Assembly (NCBI RefSeq): GCF_014205275.1
Contig: NZ_JACHND010000001.1
Span: 3,596,001-3,660,000, forward strand
Reading direction: 5' to 3'
From: Sphaerisporangium siamense
Lineage (GTDB): Bacteria > Actinomycetota > Actinomycetes > Streptosporangiales > Streptosporangiaceae
Length of the DNA: 64,000 nt
Shown: positions 34,160 to 43,328 of the stretch, in pieces
How the letters are laid out: every line of letters starts with the position of its first letter
Numbering within the stretch: position 1 is the stretch's first letter
Program-made: the position numbers and the translations under genes
The notes under the pieces: generated by a model
What the model was told of the DNA's origin: nothing
Databases searched by the model: none
What the model saw: the letters and a program-made list of their open reading frames with translations, nothing else

Positions 34160-35371
34160 ATGAGAAAAACCATGATCGGGCTGGGCGCCCTCGTCCTGGC
34201 GCTGAGCATGACCGCTCCCGCCTTCGCCGACCAGGGCGGCGACGGCCGGGGCGGGCACGGCGGCTCCTTCGGCCGCGCCACCCTGACCGGCTTCGCCTCC
34301 CTGCCCGCCGAGACCTTCGTGCCCGGCAGCGAGCCCTCCGGCGGCCAGATCGGCACCGCCCCGATCAACGGAGTCACCCCGCCGTTCCCCGGCCAGCCCG
34401 TCCAGGGCTTCAGCGGCGTCCTGCGCCGCCGCGACGGCACCTTCGACGTGCTGTCCGACAACGGCTACGGCGCCAAGGCCAACAGCGCCGACTTCCTGCT
34501 GCGCGTCCAGCGCCTGGCGCCCGACCTGCGCACCGGCAAGGTGCGCGTCATCGGCGGCGTCGACCTCACCGACCCCAAGGGCCGGGTCCCCTTCGCGCTC
34601 ACCCGCGCCGACAGGAAACTCACCGGCGCCGACTTCGACGTCGAGTCGATCGTCGCGGGCGACGACGGCACCTACTGGATCGGCGACGAGTTCGGCCCGT
34701 TCCTGCTCCACTTCTCGGCCACGGGCGTCCTCCTGGACGCGCCGATCCCGCTGCCCGGCGTCAAGGCCCCGGAGAACCCCGACCTCAACGGGGGACAGCC
34801 GAACCTGGGCGGCAGCAAGGGCTTCGAGGGCATGGCCCGCTCGGTGGACGGCCGCACGCTCTACCCGATGCTCGAAGGCACCGTCGCGGGCGACCCGGCG
34901 GGCACGCTGCGGATCAACGAGTTCGACCTGCGCGCCCGCTCCTACACCGGCCGCCGCTGGACGTACCGGTTGGAGGACCCGGCCAACTCCATCGGCGACC
35001 TCATCGCGGTGGACCGCCACCGCTTCCTGGTCATCGAGCGCGACAACCTGCAGGGCGACGCCGCCAGGACCAAGAAGGTCCACCTCATCGACGTCCGCGA
35101 CCGCGACCGGGACGGCTACGCCGACAAGACCCAGGTCGCCGACCTGCTCGATCTGGCGAACCCGCGCGGCCTCGGCGGGTCCGGCCCGGCCTTCCGGTTC
35201 CCGTTCCAGACGATCGAGGACATCGTGCTCCTCGACGACCGCACGATCGCCCTGCTGAACGACAACAACTTCCCCTTCTCCAACGGCCGCACCCCTGGCC
35301 GCCCCGACCCCAACGAGTTCATCACCGTAAAGCTGACGCGCGGCCTCGACGCCCATCCCCGCGCCCTGTGA
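34160..35371 (+). CDS. Secreted esterase-like/phytase-like beta-propeller protein
   Basis: A 403-residue exported protein with a clear signal peptide (MRKTMIGLGALVLALSMTAPAFA). The mature part has PVQGFSGVLRRRDGTFDVLSDNGYG, YWIGDEFGPFLLHF and KGFEGMARSVDGRTLYP, which mark the esterase-like-activity-of-phytase (PF13449-type) propeller family. Function in bacteria is mostly unknown; phosphate ester or sugar ester hydrolysis is proposed for relatives. It ends before a hairpin shared with the convergent sialidase gene. Confidence 0.85.
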   Translation: MRKTMIGLGALVLALSMTAPAFADQGGDGRGGHGGSFGRATLTGFASLPAETFVPGSEPSGGQIGTAPINGVTPPFPGQPVQGFSGVLRRRDGTFDVLSDNGYGAKANSADFLLRVQRLAPDLRTGKVRVIGGVDLTDPKGRVPFALTRADRKLTGADFDVESIVAGDDGTYWIGDEFGPFLLHFSATGVLLDAPIPLPGVKAPENPDLNGGQPNLGGSKGFEGMARSVDGRTLYPMLEGTVAGDPAGTLRINEFDLRARSYTGRRWTYRLEDPANSIGDLIAVDRHRFLVIERDNLQGDAARTKKVHLIDVRDRDRDGYADKTQVADLLDLANPRGLGGSGPAFRFPFQTIEDIVLLDDRTIALLNDNNFPFSNGRTPGRPDPNEFITVKLTRGLDAHPRAL

Positions 35372-35410
35372 CCGGCCGCTGAGCGGCCGCCCCGCGGTTC
35401 GCGTCCGGGA

Positions 35411-35439
35411 AGCCCCCGCCGGCTCGTACGACGGGGGCT
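35411..35439. terminator. Bidirectional hairpin between convergent genes
   Basis: An 8-bp perfect stem AGCCCCCG / CGGGGGCT with a 13-nt loop lies between the phytase-like gene and the sialidase gene, followed by CTTCC. A smaller GGCCGC-TGA-GCGGCC hairpin precedes it. Likely terminates both transcripts. Confidence 0.6.
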
Positions 35440-35455
35440 CTTCCATGCCGTCCCG

Positions 35456-37831
35456 TCACGCTCCGGGGGGTGTGGCCGTCACGCGGGTCCACTCGACGCG
35501 GCACTGCGCCGCGTTGCCTCCGGAGGTGCCCGTCACCCAGTGGGTGACCTGGGGGCTTTCCCGGCTGTCCTGCACCACCCAGGTGGCGCCGGTGTCGGCG
35601 CCGTCCCGGTAGAGGCGGGCCACGCCCGAGGAGCCCACCGTGACCCGCCACGTGGCCGGCGCGGCGGCCGTGGCCGTGGCGTGCACCCGTTCCCACACCC
35701 GCGAGCCCTTGCGCATGCTCCACACCCCGCCGCGCTGGACCGTCAGCATGAGCCGCCGGTGCCCGTTGGCGACCTTCGCGCCCAGGCTCACGCCCTCGCC
35801 GCCGTCGGGGTCGAGCGCGCTGTCGTCGTCCACCCGCCCGCGGAACTCCAGGGTGAAATCGCAGCCGAGGGCCACGTCGAGCCCGACGGAGGCGCTGGAG
35901 CCCCGGGCGGTGGCGCTGCGCAGGCGCAGCGCCCCTCCCACGACCTCGGCGGCGCCGCCCGCGCCGTTGAGCGTCCAGCCCGCGAAGGAGTCCCAGGAGC
36001 CCGCCGCGAGGACGTCCACGACCTCCACGGCCTCCACCAGGGCCTCGGCGGGCCGCGCGGCCGTGCCCGAGCACCACACCGACACCTGGGGCGACTCGCG
36101 GGAGGCCGCGACCACCCAGCGGGCCGGGGTCTGCGCGCCGTCGCGGTACAGGACGGCCTCGCCCGCCGCGCCGACCGTCACCTGCCAGGTGTGGGACGCG
36201 GCGGTGTCGATCTCCGTGGCGTGGACCCGCGTCCAGCCGGGCGTGCCCTGGGCGAACGAGTACACCCCGTCGGCCTGGAGGGCCAGCATGAGCCGCCGGG
36301 CGCCGGTGGCGACCTTCAGCGCCGTCCCCGCGCCCGCGCCCGTGGTCGGGTCCAGCGCCCCGTGCCCGGCGACCCGCGCCTTGATCGACGCCGCGAACGC
36401 GCCGGCGGGGCCGTACGGCTGCGAGACGCCGGAGAAGCCGGGCTCGGGGCCGGGCGCGGCGTTGACCAGGCGCAGGCCGCCGGAGCCGTCCGCCTCGGCG
36501 GCGCCCCCGCCCGGGGTGACCGTCCAGGCGGACAGGTCGCCGAAGCCGCCGCCGACGCCCGTGAACGACGCGCCGGCGTCGAGCGAGGCGACCATGATGT
36601 CGGTCTGGTTGTGCTCCCAGGTCACGAAGAACCGGCCGGGGGCGTACTCGTCGGCGCTCGCGTACACGTCCCAGCCGCGGGCGGCGCCGCTGGTCAGGCG
36701 GGCGCCGTCGGCGAACAGCCGCCCCGGGCCCCACGGCGCGCCCGGCCGCTTGATCTTGTAGCAGAGGACCTCGCGGTACTGGTCGGGCTTGCTCGCGCCC
36801 GACCCCGTGAAGGGCCCGGCCATCGTGTTGTAGATCGCCAGGTAGGCGCCCGAGGAGTCCCTGGTGAGGAGCCCTTTGACGTAATAGTTGGGGATGTCCG
36901 GGTCGAAGGTCACCGGGGACCAGGTGAGGCCGCCGTCCCTGCTCGTGCAGGTGACCGCGTGCACGGCGTGGGTGCGGTAGTAGGCGTCCCGCTGGGCGGG
37001 GGAGGAGCCGCCCCTGAGGTCGAGCGGGCGGGCCGTCATGACCAGCACGCCGGGGTCGTCGTGCGAGACGACGACCTGCGGCTCCTCGATCGAGCCGACG
37101 CCGGGCGGGTTGGCGGTCAGCGCGCCCGGCCGCCAGGTGGTCAGGTCCGTCGAACGCAGCACGCCCGCGCGGTTGGCGCCGCCCGAGGACTGCCAGAACG
37201 GCAGCACCCACACCCCCTGATACCTGATCGGCTTGCCGGCGAGCACGACGCCCCGGCTGTTGGCCGGCACCTCGACGCCCACCGGGAAGTCGCGCCACGT
37301 CCGGCCCGCGTCGGTGCTCCGCTTGGCGACCATGGTCACCGGGAAGCCGTCGACGTCGCCCTCGCGATCGCGGTCGGCGGCGACGGTGATGCGGCCGAGC
37401 AGGGCGTAGAGGGTTCCCGCGTCGTTCAGGAAGATCACGTAGTGGTAGCGGTGCGTGGCGGTCGCCGCGGCGAGGGTGCCGTTCGTCCAGGTGGCGCCGC
37501 CGTCGGTGGAGCGCGCGAACAGGATGGACCCCTGGTCGGTCGCGGCCGGGTCCCGCGCGTCTCGCAGGCCCGCGCGCCAGGCGACGACCAGGGTGCGCGC
37601 GTCCGGCGCCACGATGTCGGGGACCCGGTTGCCCTCGTGGGCCAGCTCGCCGCCCGCGGAGGTGCTGACCTTGGAGTACACGACGACGGGACGGCCGACC
37701 GCCGCTCCCGCGACGTCGGCCTCCGGCCATGATCGGACGGACTGAGGGGTGTCGCCGGCGCTCATGCCTAGAGCCAACACGACCACCGGGCCCGGCGCGG
37801 GCGGACCGCCGCGCGTTAACCGGCTGTTCAT
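35456..37831 (-). CDS. Secreted exo-alpha-sialidase-like protein with two C-terminal repeat domains
   Basis: About 791 residues. The N-terminal half is a six-bladed propeller of the sialidase/BNR class with Asp-boxes STDGGATW, STDAGRTW and SRDGGLTW and an early VAWRAG. The C-terminal half consists of two homologous domains of about 155 residues in tandem (both contain ...RRLML-(A/T)-(L/V)Q..GV(Y/W)S and VLYRDGA / RLYRDGA, then SRESPQV), probably carbohydrate-binding or jelly-roll modules. The N-terminus at 37831 gives a short hydrophobic stretch that may be a signal peptide; an in-frame ATG at 37765 is the alternative. Confidence 0.82.
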   Translation of the reverse strand: MNSRLTRGGPPAPGPVVVLALGMSAGDTPQSVRSWPEADVAGAAVGRPVVVYSKVSTSAGGELAHEGNRVPDIVAPDARTLVVAWRAGLRDARDPAATDQGSILFARSTDGGATWTNGTLAAATATHRYHYVIFLNDAGTLYALLGRITVAADRDREGDVDGFPVTMVAKRSTDAGRTWRDFPVGVEVPANSRGVVLAGKPIRYQGVWVLPFWQSSGGANRAGVLRSTDLTTWRPGALTANPPGVGSIEEPQVVVSHDDPGVLVMTARPLDLRGGSSPAQRDAYYRTHAVHAVTCTSRDGGLTWSPVTFDPDIPNYYVKGLLTRDSSGAYLAIYNTMAGPFTGSGASKPDQYREVLCYKIKRPGAPWGPGRLFADGARLTSGAARGWDVYASADEYAPGRFFVTWEHNQTDIMVASLDAGASFTGVGGGFGDLSAWTVTPGGGAAEADGSGGLRLVNAAPGPEPGFSGVSQPYGPAGAFAASIKARVAGHGALDPTTGAGAGTALKVATGARRLMLALQADGVYSFAQGTPGWTRVHATEIDTAASHTWQVTVGAAGEAVLYRDGAQTPARWVVAASRESPQVSVWCSGTAARPAEALVEAVEVVDVLAAGSWDSFAGWTLNGAGGAAEVVGGALRLRSATARGSSASVGLDVALGCDFTLEFRGRVDDDSALDPDGGEGVSLGAKVANGHRRLMLTVQRGGVWSMRKGSRVWERVHATATAAAPATWRVTVGSSGVARLYRDGADTGATWVVQDSRESPQVTHWVTGTSGGNAAQCRVEWTRVTATPPGA

Positions 37832-37928
37832 GGTGATACGCCGGGATTCGTCCGGTCTTGGGCTGCGAGGTCGGCTCAGTCGGGCTGCTCCCCACGGGGG
37901 TGGGTGCGGGATCGGTAAGGATGGAGAC

Positions 37929-38549
37929 GTGCAGCTTCGCCCGATCACTTTCGAAGGGCTCGTCGAGGAACTGGCCGACCGCGTCGCGCGCGCGCCCGGA
38001 CGGACGCGCGTGGCGCTGGACGGCGCGCCGGCGGCCCGGCCCGAGGCGCTGGCGGACGCGCTGGTGGGGCCGTTGCGCCTGCGGGGGCGCGAGGTCGTGC
38101 GGGTGTCCGCGTCCGACTTCCTGCGCCCGGCCTCGCTCCGCTTCGAGTACGGCCGCACCAACCCGGACGCCTTCTACGAGGACTGGCTGGACCAGGGGGC
38201 GCTCGCCCGCGAGGTGCTCGGCCCGCTGGAGCCGGGCGGGTCCGGCAAGATCCTGCCGACCCTCTGGAACAGCGCGACCGACCGGGCCACCCGCGCCCCG
38301 TACGTCACCGTCCCGCCGCACGGCGTCCTGGTCATGGACGGCGTGCTGCTGCTCGGCCGCGGGCTGCCCTTCGACCTCGCCGTGCACCTGTGGCTCACGC
38401 CGGGCGCGCTCGCCCGCCGCACGCCCGGGGACCGGCGCTGGACCCTGCCCGCGTACGCCCGGTACGAGGAGGAGACCGGGCCGCGCGATCTCGCCGACGT
38501 GGTCGTCCGCGTCGACGATCCCCGGCACCCGGCGATCGTCGTCGGCTGA
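37929..38549 (+). CDS. Uridine kinase-related protein lacking the P-loop lysine
   Basis: A 206-residue protein with the overall plan of actinobacterial uridine kinase-like P-loop proteins (SASDFLRPASLRFEYGRTNPDAFYEDW, then GVLVMDGVLLLGRGLPFDLAVHLWL). At the Walker A position it has VALDGAPAARPEALADAL, with no GKS/T. ATP binding in the normal way is therefore doubtful. GTG 37929 is used, with AAGGA about 8 nt upstream. It is divergent from the sialidase gene and followed by asnB. Confidence 0.75.
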   Translation: MQLRPITFEGLVEELADRVARAPGRTRVALDGAPAARPEALADALVGPLRLRGREVVRVSASDFLRPASLRFEYGRTNPDAFYEDWLDQGALAREVLGPLEPGGSGKILPTLWNSATDRATRAPYVTVPPHGVLVMDGVLLLGRGLPFDLAVHLWLTPGALARRTPGDRRWTLPAYARYEEETGPRDLADVVVRVDDPRHPAIVVG

Positions 38550-38640
38550 CCGCCGGAGACCGGCCGGGCATACATGAGGCCTCACATGCCGTTTGACCTG
38601 GTAAGACGCTTTTCTCCGGATGAGACGTGGGGTCGGCGAA

Positions 38641-40497
38641 ATGTGCGGAATCTGCGGATGGGTGGGCTACGACAGGGACCTGACCGAGTCGCGGGACACC
38701 CTGCGAGGCATGACGGAGCAGATGGCCTGCCGGGGCCCGGACGACGAGGGAATGTGGCTCTCGCCACACGGCGCCGTCGGCCACCGGCGGCTGGCGATCA
38801 TCGACATCGAGGGCGGACGCCAGCCGATGATCGCCGACGAGGACGGCGGCGAGCCGGTCGTGCTCACCTACAGCGGCGAGGTCTACAACTTCACGGAACT
38901 ACGCGAGGAGCTGGAGGAGCTGGGCCACCGCTTCCGCACCCGCAGCGACACCGAGGTCGTCATCCGGGCCTACCTGGAATGGGGCCCCGGGTTCGCCGCC
39001 CGGCTGAACGGCATGTACGCCATGGGCATCTGGGACACCCGCACCGAGCAGATGCTGCTGGTCCGCGACCGGATGGGCATCAAGCCGCTCTACTACTACC
39101 CGACCCCCGACGGCGTGCTGTTCGGGTCCGAGCCCAAGGCCATCCTCGCCAACCCCCTGTGCCGCCCGGCCGTCGACGCCGACGGCCTGCGCGAGCTGCT
39201 CTCCTTCGTCAAGACGCCCGAGCACGGCATCTACCAGGGCATGTACGAGGTGCGCCCCGGATCGGTCGTCACCGTCGGACGCCACGGTGTGGCCAAGGAG
39301 CGGTACTGGCGGCTGGAGTCCCGCGAGCACACCGACGACGTGGAGGCGACCGTCGCCACCGTCAGAGGGCTGCTGGACGACATCGTCGAGCGTCAGCTCA
39401 TCTCCGACGTCCCGCTGTGCACGCTGCTGTCGGGCGGCCTGGACTCCAGCGCGGTCACCGCGCTCGCCGCCAACGCCCTGCACCGGTACGACGAGGGCAA
39501 ACTGCGCTCGTTCGCCGTCGACTTCGTCGGCTACGCCGAGAACTTCAGCCCCGACGCGATGCGCGACGCCCCCGACACGCCGTTCGTCCACGACCTCGTA
39601 CGGCACCTCGGGGAGCTCGGCGTCGAGCACGCCGACATCATCCTGGACTCCGGCGACCTCATGGACCGCGAGGTGCGCTCGGCCGTGCTGCGGGCGCGCG
39701 ACATGCCCACGGGCATCGGCGACATGGACAGCTCGCTCTACCTGCTGTTCAAGGCGATCCGCGGCCACTCGACCGTCGCGCTGTCCGGCGAGTCCGCCGA
39801 CGAGGTGTTCGGCGGCTACCGCTGGTTCCACGACCCGCAGGCCGTGCACTCCGGCACCTTCCCCTGGCTGGCGGAGGGCAGCGGGCACCGCTTCAGCGCG
39901 CTGGAGGACGTGCTGAGGCCGGAGCTGGCCCGTGAGCTGGACGTCCCCGGCTACCGCGCCGCGCGCTACCGGCAGGCGCTGGACGAGGTGCCCCGCCTGC
40001 CCGGCGAGACCGGGCTGGAGGCGCGGATGCGCGAGATCAGCTACCTGCACCTCACCCGGTTCGTCCAGATCCTGCTGGACCGCAAGGACCGGATGAGCAT
40101 GGCGGTGGGCCTGGAGGTCCGCGTCCCGTTCTGCGACCACCGGCTGGTGGAGTACGTGTTCAACGCGCCGTGGGCGATGAAGACCTTCGACGGGCGGGAG
40201 AAGAGCCTGCTGCGCGCGGCCGTGCGGGACGTGCTGCCCGCCTCGGTGCTGGAGCGCCGCAAGAGCCCCTACCCCTCGACGCAGGACCCCGCCTACGAGA
40301 AGGCCCTGCGGGACCGGACCGCCCGCGTCCTGTCCGGCCACGTGGCCGCCGAGCGACTCGTGGACGTGGGCAAGGTCCGCGCCATGCTGGAGGCGCCGCA
40401 GGACGAGGTCAGCCGGCACGACGTGCGCGGGGCGCTGGAGGGCTTCCTGCAGTTCAACGCCTGGCTGGCCCGGTACGGCGTGCGGGTGGACCTGTAG
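38641..40497 (+). CDS. asnB: Asparagine synthase (glutamine-hydrolysing)
   Basis: A 618-residue AsnB. The start MCGICGWVGY places the glutaminase nucleophile at Cys2 after Met removal; RGPDDEG, GVLFGSEPKA and the ATP-pyrophosphatase loop LLSGGLDSS follow, with ESADEVFGGY and the late RVPFCDHRLVEYV. It makes asparagine from aspartate, glutamine and ATP. The start is fixed by the essential Cys2. Upstream, a TGAGGCCTCA palindrome at 38575-38584 may be a regulatory site. Confidence 0.95.
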   Translation: MCGICGWVGYDRDLTESRDTLRGMTEQMACRGPDDEGMWLSPHGAVGHRRLAIIDIEGGRQPMIADEDGGEPVVLTYSGEVYNFTELREELEELGHRFRTRSDTEVVIRAYLEWGPGFAARLNGMYAMGIWDTRTEQMLLVRDRMGIKPLYYYPTPDGVLFGSEPKAILANPLCRPAVDADGLRELLSFVKTPEHGIYQGMYEVRPGSVVTVGRHGVAKERYWRLESREHTDDVEATVATVRGLLDDIVERQLISDVPLCTLLSGGLDSSAVTALAANALHRYDEGKLRSFAVDFVGYAENFSPDAMRDAPDTPFVHDLVRHLGELGVEHADIILDSGDLMDREVRSAVLRARDMPTGIGDMDSSLYLLFKAIRGHSTVALSGESADEVFGGYRWFHDPQAVHSGTFPWLAEGSGHRFSALEDVLRPELARELDVPGYRAARYRQALDEVPRLPGETGLEARMREISYLHLTRFVQILLDRKDRMSMAVGLEVRVPFCDHRLVEYVFNAPWAMKTFDGREKSLLRAAVRDVLPASVLERRKSPYPSTQDPAYEKALRDRTARVLSGHVAAERLVDVGKVRAMLEAPQDEVSRHDVRGALEGFLQFNAWLARYGVRVDL

Positions 40498-40587
40498 GGA
40501 TCCTGGCACGCCGGGCACCCGGAAGCGCCTCGGGGGCCGGGCGGTTCCACTAGGGTGATCCTCCGCCTTCGTGGAGGTCGCCTGACG

Positions 40588-42156
40588 ATGCCCCTTGCCC
40601 GAGGCGTCGGCCCTGCCGCCGCGCTCCTGCTCACCCTCGCCGTCCTGACGCCGCAGCGCGTCGCCTCCGACGCCGCCGGACGGGCGGCCGGCGCGCCGCG
40701 CGAGATCCGCGAGATCACGGTGGCGGCCTGCCCGCCCGGCGCCATGGAGCCCGCCGAGCTGACGGAGTCGTGCGGCGGCGAGACGGCCGCCGCCCTGTTC
40801 ACCGGCCTGGTCGACTACGACCCCGCCACGGCCGCGACCCGCGAGGCCGTCGCGTCCTCCATCACCACCACCGACGACCGGCTTTTCACCGTACGGCTGA
40901 GGAAGGGATGGCTCTTCCACGACGGCACCGAGGTGAAGGCCGCCGGCTTCGTCCGCGCCTGGAGCCACGCCGCCGGGGCGAGCGCCAACGGGTCCTACTA
41001 CTTCCGGAACATCGCCGGCTTCGGCAGGCCGCCGCGCGGGGGCGTGCTCTCCGGGCTGAAGGTGCTCGACGACCACACGTTCACGATCAGGCTCACCAGG
41101 CCGTCCGGCGGTTTCGTCGCCCTGCTCGGACGGACCGCCTTCGCGCCGCTGCCCGACTCCTTCTTCGCCGACCCCGCGCGGTACCACAAGGCGCCCATCG
41201 GCAACGGGCCGTACCGTTTCGTGGCCAGGACCGGCGGCGACGTCACCCTCCAGCGGTTCGACGACTACGGCGGCCCGGTCCTTCCCCGGCCCGACCGCGT
41301 CGTCTTCCGCGCCTTCCCCGACTGGGACAAGGCGTTCCAGGCGCTGCGGCGCGGCGAGATCGACTACACGCCGAGCCTGCCGCACGCCCGATGGGACCAT
41401 GTGGTGAACACCCCGTTCCCCGGCGTCCACGTGCTGAACTTCCCCATGGGACGACCGGAGGCGGGCAACGCGGCCTTCCGCAGGGCCCTGTCGATGGCGA
41501 TCCCGCGGCAGCGGATCGTGCGGGAGTTCGGGGCCGAGCGCGTGCCGGCCGACGGGTTCGTCCCGCCCCCCGCGACGGGCGCGCGCCCCGGGACGTGCGG
41601 CGCCGCCTGCGCGTACGACCCGGCGGGGGCGCGTGAGGCGCTCGCTGAGGCCCGCGCGGCGGGGTTCACGCCGCCGCGCACCTTCACGATCTACTACAAC
41701 TCCGACGCGCTCCAGCGGAAATGGGCGGCGCTCGCCGCGACCGCCGCGACCAAGGCGTTCGGGGGACGGCCCACGGTCGTCGCCAAGCCCGCGCCCCCGT
41801 TCGACGAGATGGTGCGCCGGGCCGACGCGGGCGGCCTCGCGGGCGCCTTCCGGTGGGCGTGGCTGCTGGACGCCCCCCACGCGTCCGACGTCCTCGCGAC
41901 GTACCGCTCGGGGGCGCCCGACAACCACACCGGCTACGCGGACCGGCGGTTCGACGCGCTGCTCGACGCCGCGGACCGCACCCCCTCGCCCGGCGCCGCC
42001 GCCAAGCTCTATCACCGGGCGGAGAAGCTGCTGGTCCGCGACATGCCGGCCATCCCGTTGTTCTTCTACCGCAACGCCGCCGGGTACTCCCCACGGCTCT
42101 CGGGCGTTCGCACCACACCGTTCGGCGGCCTCGACCTGTTCTCCGTCCGGGTGTGA
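40588..42156 (+). CDS. Family 5 extracellular solute-binding protein (peptide/opine type), orphan
   Basis: A 522-residue exported binding protein with a signal sequence (GVGPAAALLLTLAVL). The SBP_bac_5 fold is indicated by LTESCGGETAAALFTGL, RLRKGWLFHDGTEVKA and the late NTPFPGVHVLNF. No lipobox cysteine follows the signal, unlike most Gram-positive binding proteins, so anchoring is unclear. GGAGG lies about 11 nt before the ATG. No permease or ATPase genes are adjacent, so it may serve a distant transporter. Confidence 0.82.
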   Translation: MPLARGVGPAAALLLTLAVLTPQRVASDAAGRAAGAPREIREITVAACPPGAMEPAELTESCGGETAAALFTGLVDYDPATAATREAVASSITTTDDRLFTVRLRKGWLFHDGTEVKAAGFVRAWSHAAGASANGSYYFRNIAGFGRPPRGGVLSGLKVLDDHTFTIRLTRPSGGFVALLGRTAFAPLPDSFFADPARYHKAPIGNGPYRFVARTGGDVTLQRFDDYGGPVLPRPDRVVFRAFPDWDKAFQALRRGEIDYTPSLPHARWDHVVNTPFPGVHVLNFPMGRPEAGNAAFRRALSMAIPRQRIVREFGAERVPADGFVPPPATGARPGTCGAACAYDPAGAREALAEARAAGFTPPRTFTIYYNSDALQRKWAALAATAATKAFGGRPTVVAKPAPPFDEMVRRADAGGLAGAFRWAWLLDAPHASDVLATYRSGAPDNHTGYADRRFDALLDAADRTPSPGAAAKLYHRAEKLLVRDMPAIPLFFYRNAAGYSPRLSGVRTTPFGGLDLFSVRV

Positions 42157-42184
42157 CGGACCGGCCCGGACGGGTGCGGCCGGG

Positions 42185-42604
42185 TCAGCCGCGCACGCGG
42201 GCGAGCCCGTCGACGATGCCCTGGCGCAGCATGTCGCCGTACGGGCCAGGGGGCAGGGCGGGGGCGTGATCCTCGGCGAGGCGGAAGTAGCGCTCGGCCT
42301 CCGCCGGATCGCCGAGCAGCTCGTGCGAGGCGCCCATGTTCAGGTACAGCGACGGGAAGAACCCGGCGACGCGCTCGTCGCCGGCCTCCTTGGCGTGGTG
42401 CAGGGCCACGGCGTTCCACAGCAGGACCTCTTCGGGGCTGTCCTGCTGGCGGGCGACGTAATGCGCGGCCACGCAGGCGTCGAAGTCGTCGGAGCGCTCG
42501 GCCCACGCCTGGTCGAACAGTCGCCTGGCGTCCTCGGGCCTGCCCTCGGCCTCGGCGCGCATTCCCTCGGTGCACAACCGGACCACCACGTTGGCGGGAT
42601 CCAT
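42185..42604 (-). CDS. Small TPR-like helical protein
   Basis: About 139 residues with tetratricopeptide character: repeated A-E-(G/A)-R-x-E/D-A-x-R patterns such as AEGRPEDARRLFDQAW and LLGDPAEAERYFRLAED. It is cytoplasmic, without signal or catalytic motifs, and probably mediates protein contacts. GGGAGG precedes either a GTG (42610) or the ATG (42604). It is convergent with the binding-protein gene and upstream of nothing obvious. Confidence 0.72.
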   Translation of the reverse strand: MDPANVVVRLCTEGMRAEAEGRPEDARRLFDQAWAERSDDFDACVAAHYVARQQDSPEEVLLWNAVALHHAKEAGDERVAGFFPSLYLNMGASHELLGDPAEAERYFRLAEDHAPALPPGPYGDMLRQGIVDGLARVRG

Positions 42605-42691
42605 CTCCACGGCCACCTCCCTTGTCAGGTGCCCGGCAGCATAGACGCGGGGTACGACAATCCCGGGCCGCTTCCCGGCCCGGAGGAGAGG

Positions 42692-43141
42692 TCAGCGACC
42701 CGGCGCGCAGTCGGGACAGACGCCGAAGATCTCGACGGTGTGGTCGACATCGACGAAGCCGGCCTCGGCGGCCACCCGGTCGGCCCAGCGCTCGACGGCC
42801 TTGCCCTCGACCTCGACGCTGCGCCCGCACGAACGGCAGGTCACGTGGTGGTGGTGACCGCCGGTGGCGCAGCGGCGGTACAGGGTCTCGCCGCTCTCGT
42901 CGCGGATGGCGTCCACCACCTCGTTCTCACTGAGCACCTGGAGATGCCGGTAGACGGTGGTCAGCCCGACCTGCTCGCCCTGGCGGCGCAGCTCGGCGTG
43001 GATCTCCTGCGCGCTGTGGAACCCGGTCAGCTTGCCCAGCACCGACACCAGGGCCTCGGCCTGCCGCGTGCCCCTGACCCGGGTGCCCCGGTTCGGCGGC
43101 GGTTCGACCTGGGGAGTGGGCTGGGCCGATTGTGACGTCAT
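42692..43141 (-). CDS. zur: Fur-family zinc uptake regulator Zur
   Basis: A 149-residue Fur-family repressor. The winged helix includes GFHSAQEIHAELRRQG and VGLTTVYRHLQVLSE. The metal sites are represented by HHHHVTCRSCGRSVEVEG and a C-terminal CPDC pair (structural zinc), as in actinobacterial Zur/FurB. It represses zinc uptake genes when zinc is adequate. Zinc uptake targets are not in the window; the CDF exporter about 10 kb away is under its own ArsR-type sensor. Confidence 0.88.
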   Translation of the reverse strand: MTSQSAQPTPQVEPPPNRGTRVRGTRQAEALVSVLGKLTGFHSAQEIHAELRRQGEQVGLTTVYRHLQVLSENEVVDAIRDESGETLYRRCATGGHHHHVTCRSCGRSVEVEGKAVERWADRVAAEAGFVDVDHTVEIFGVCPDCAPGR

Positions 43142-43328
43142 GCTGAGCCCTCCCACACGTCGTGACGCTGACCGGTCGCGGACACCGCCGCGCCTATCGC
43201 ACACTACCAACGCGCGCGGGCCAGTCCTCGTTCCCTCCTCGGGACCGGTGATCGTCGTCGCGGTCCGGGCGGCGGGCTCGCCGGGCGGGCGGCATCCCCC
43301 CCGCCTGCCCGGTCGTGACCTGCGATGG

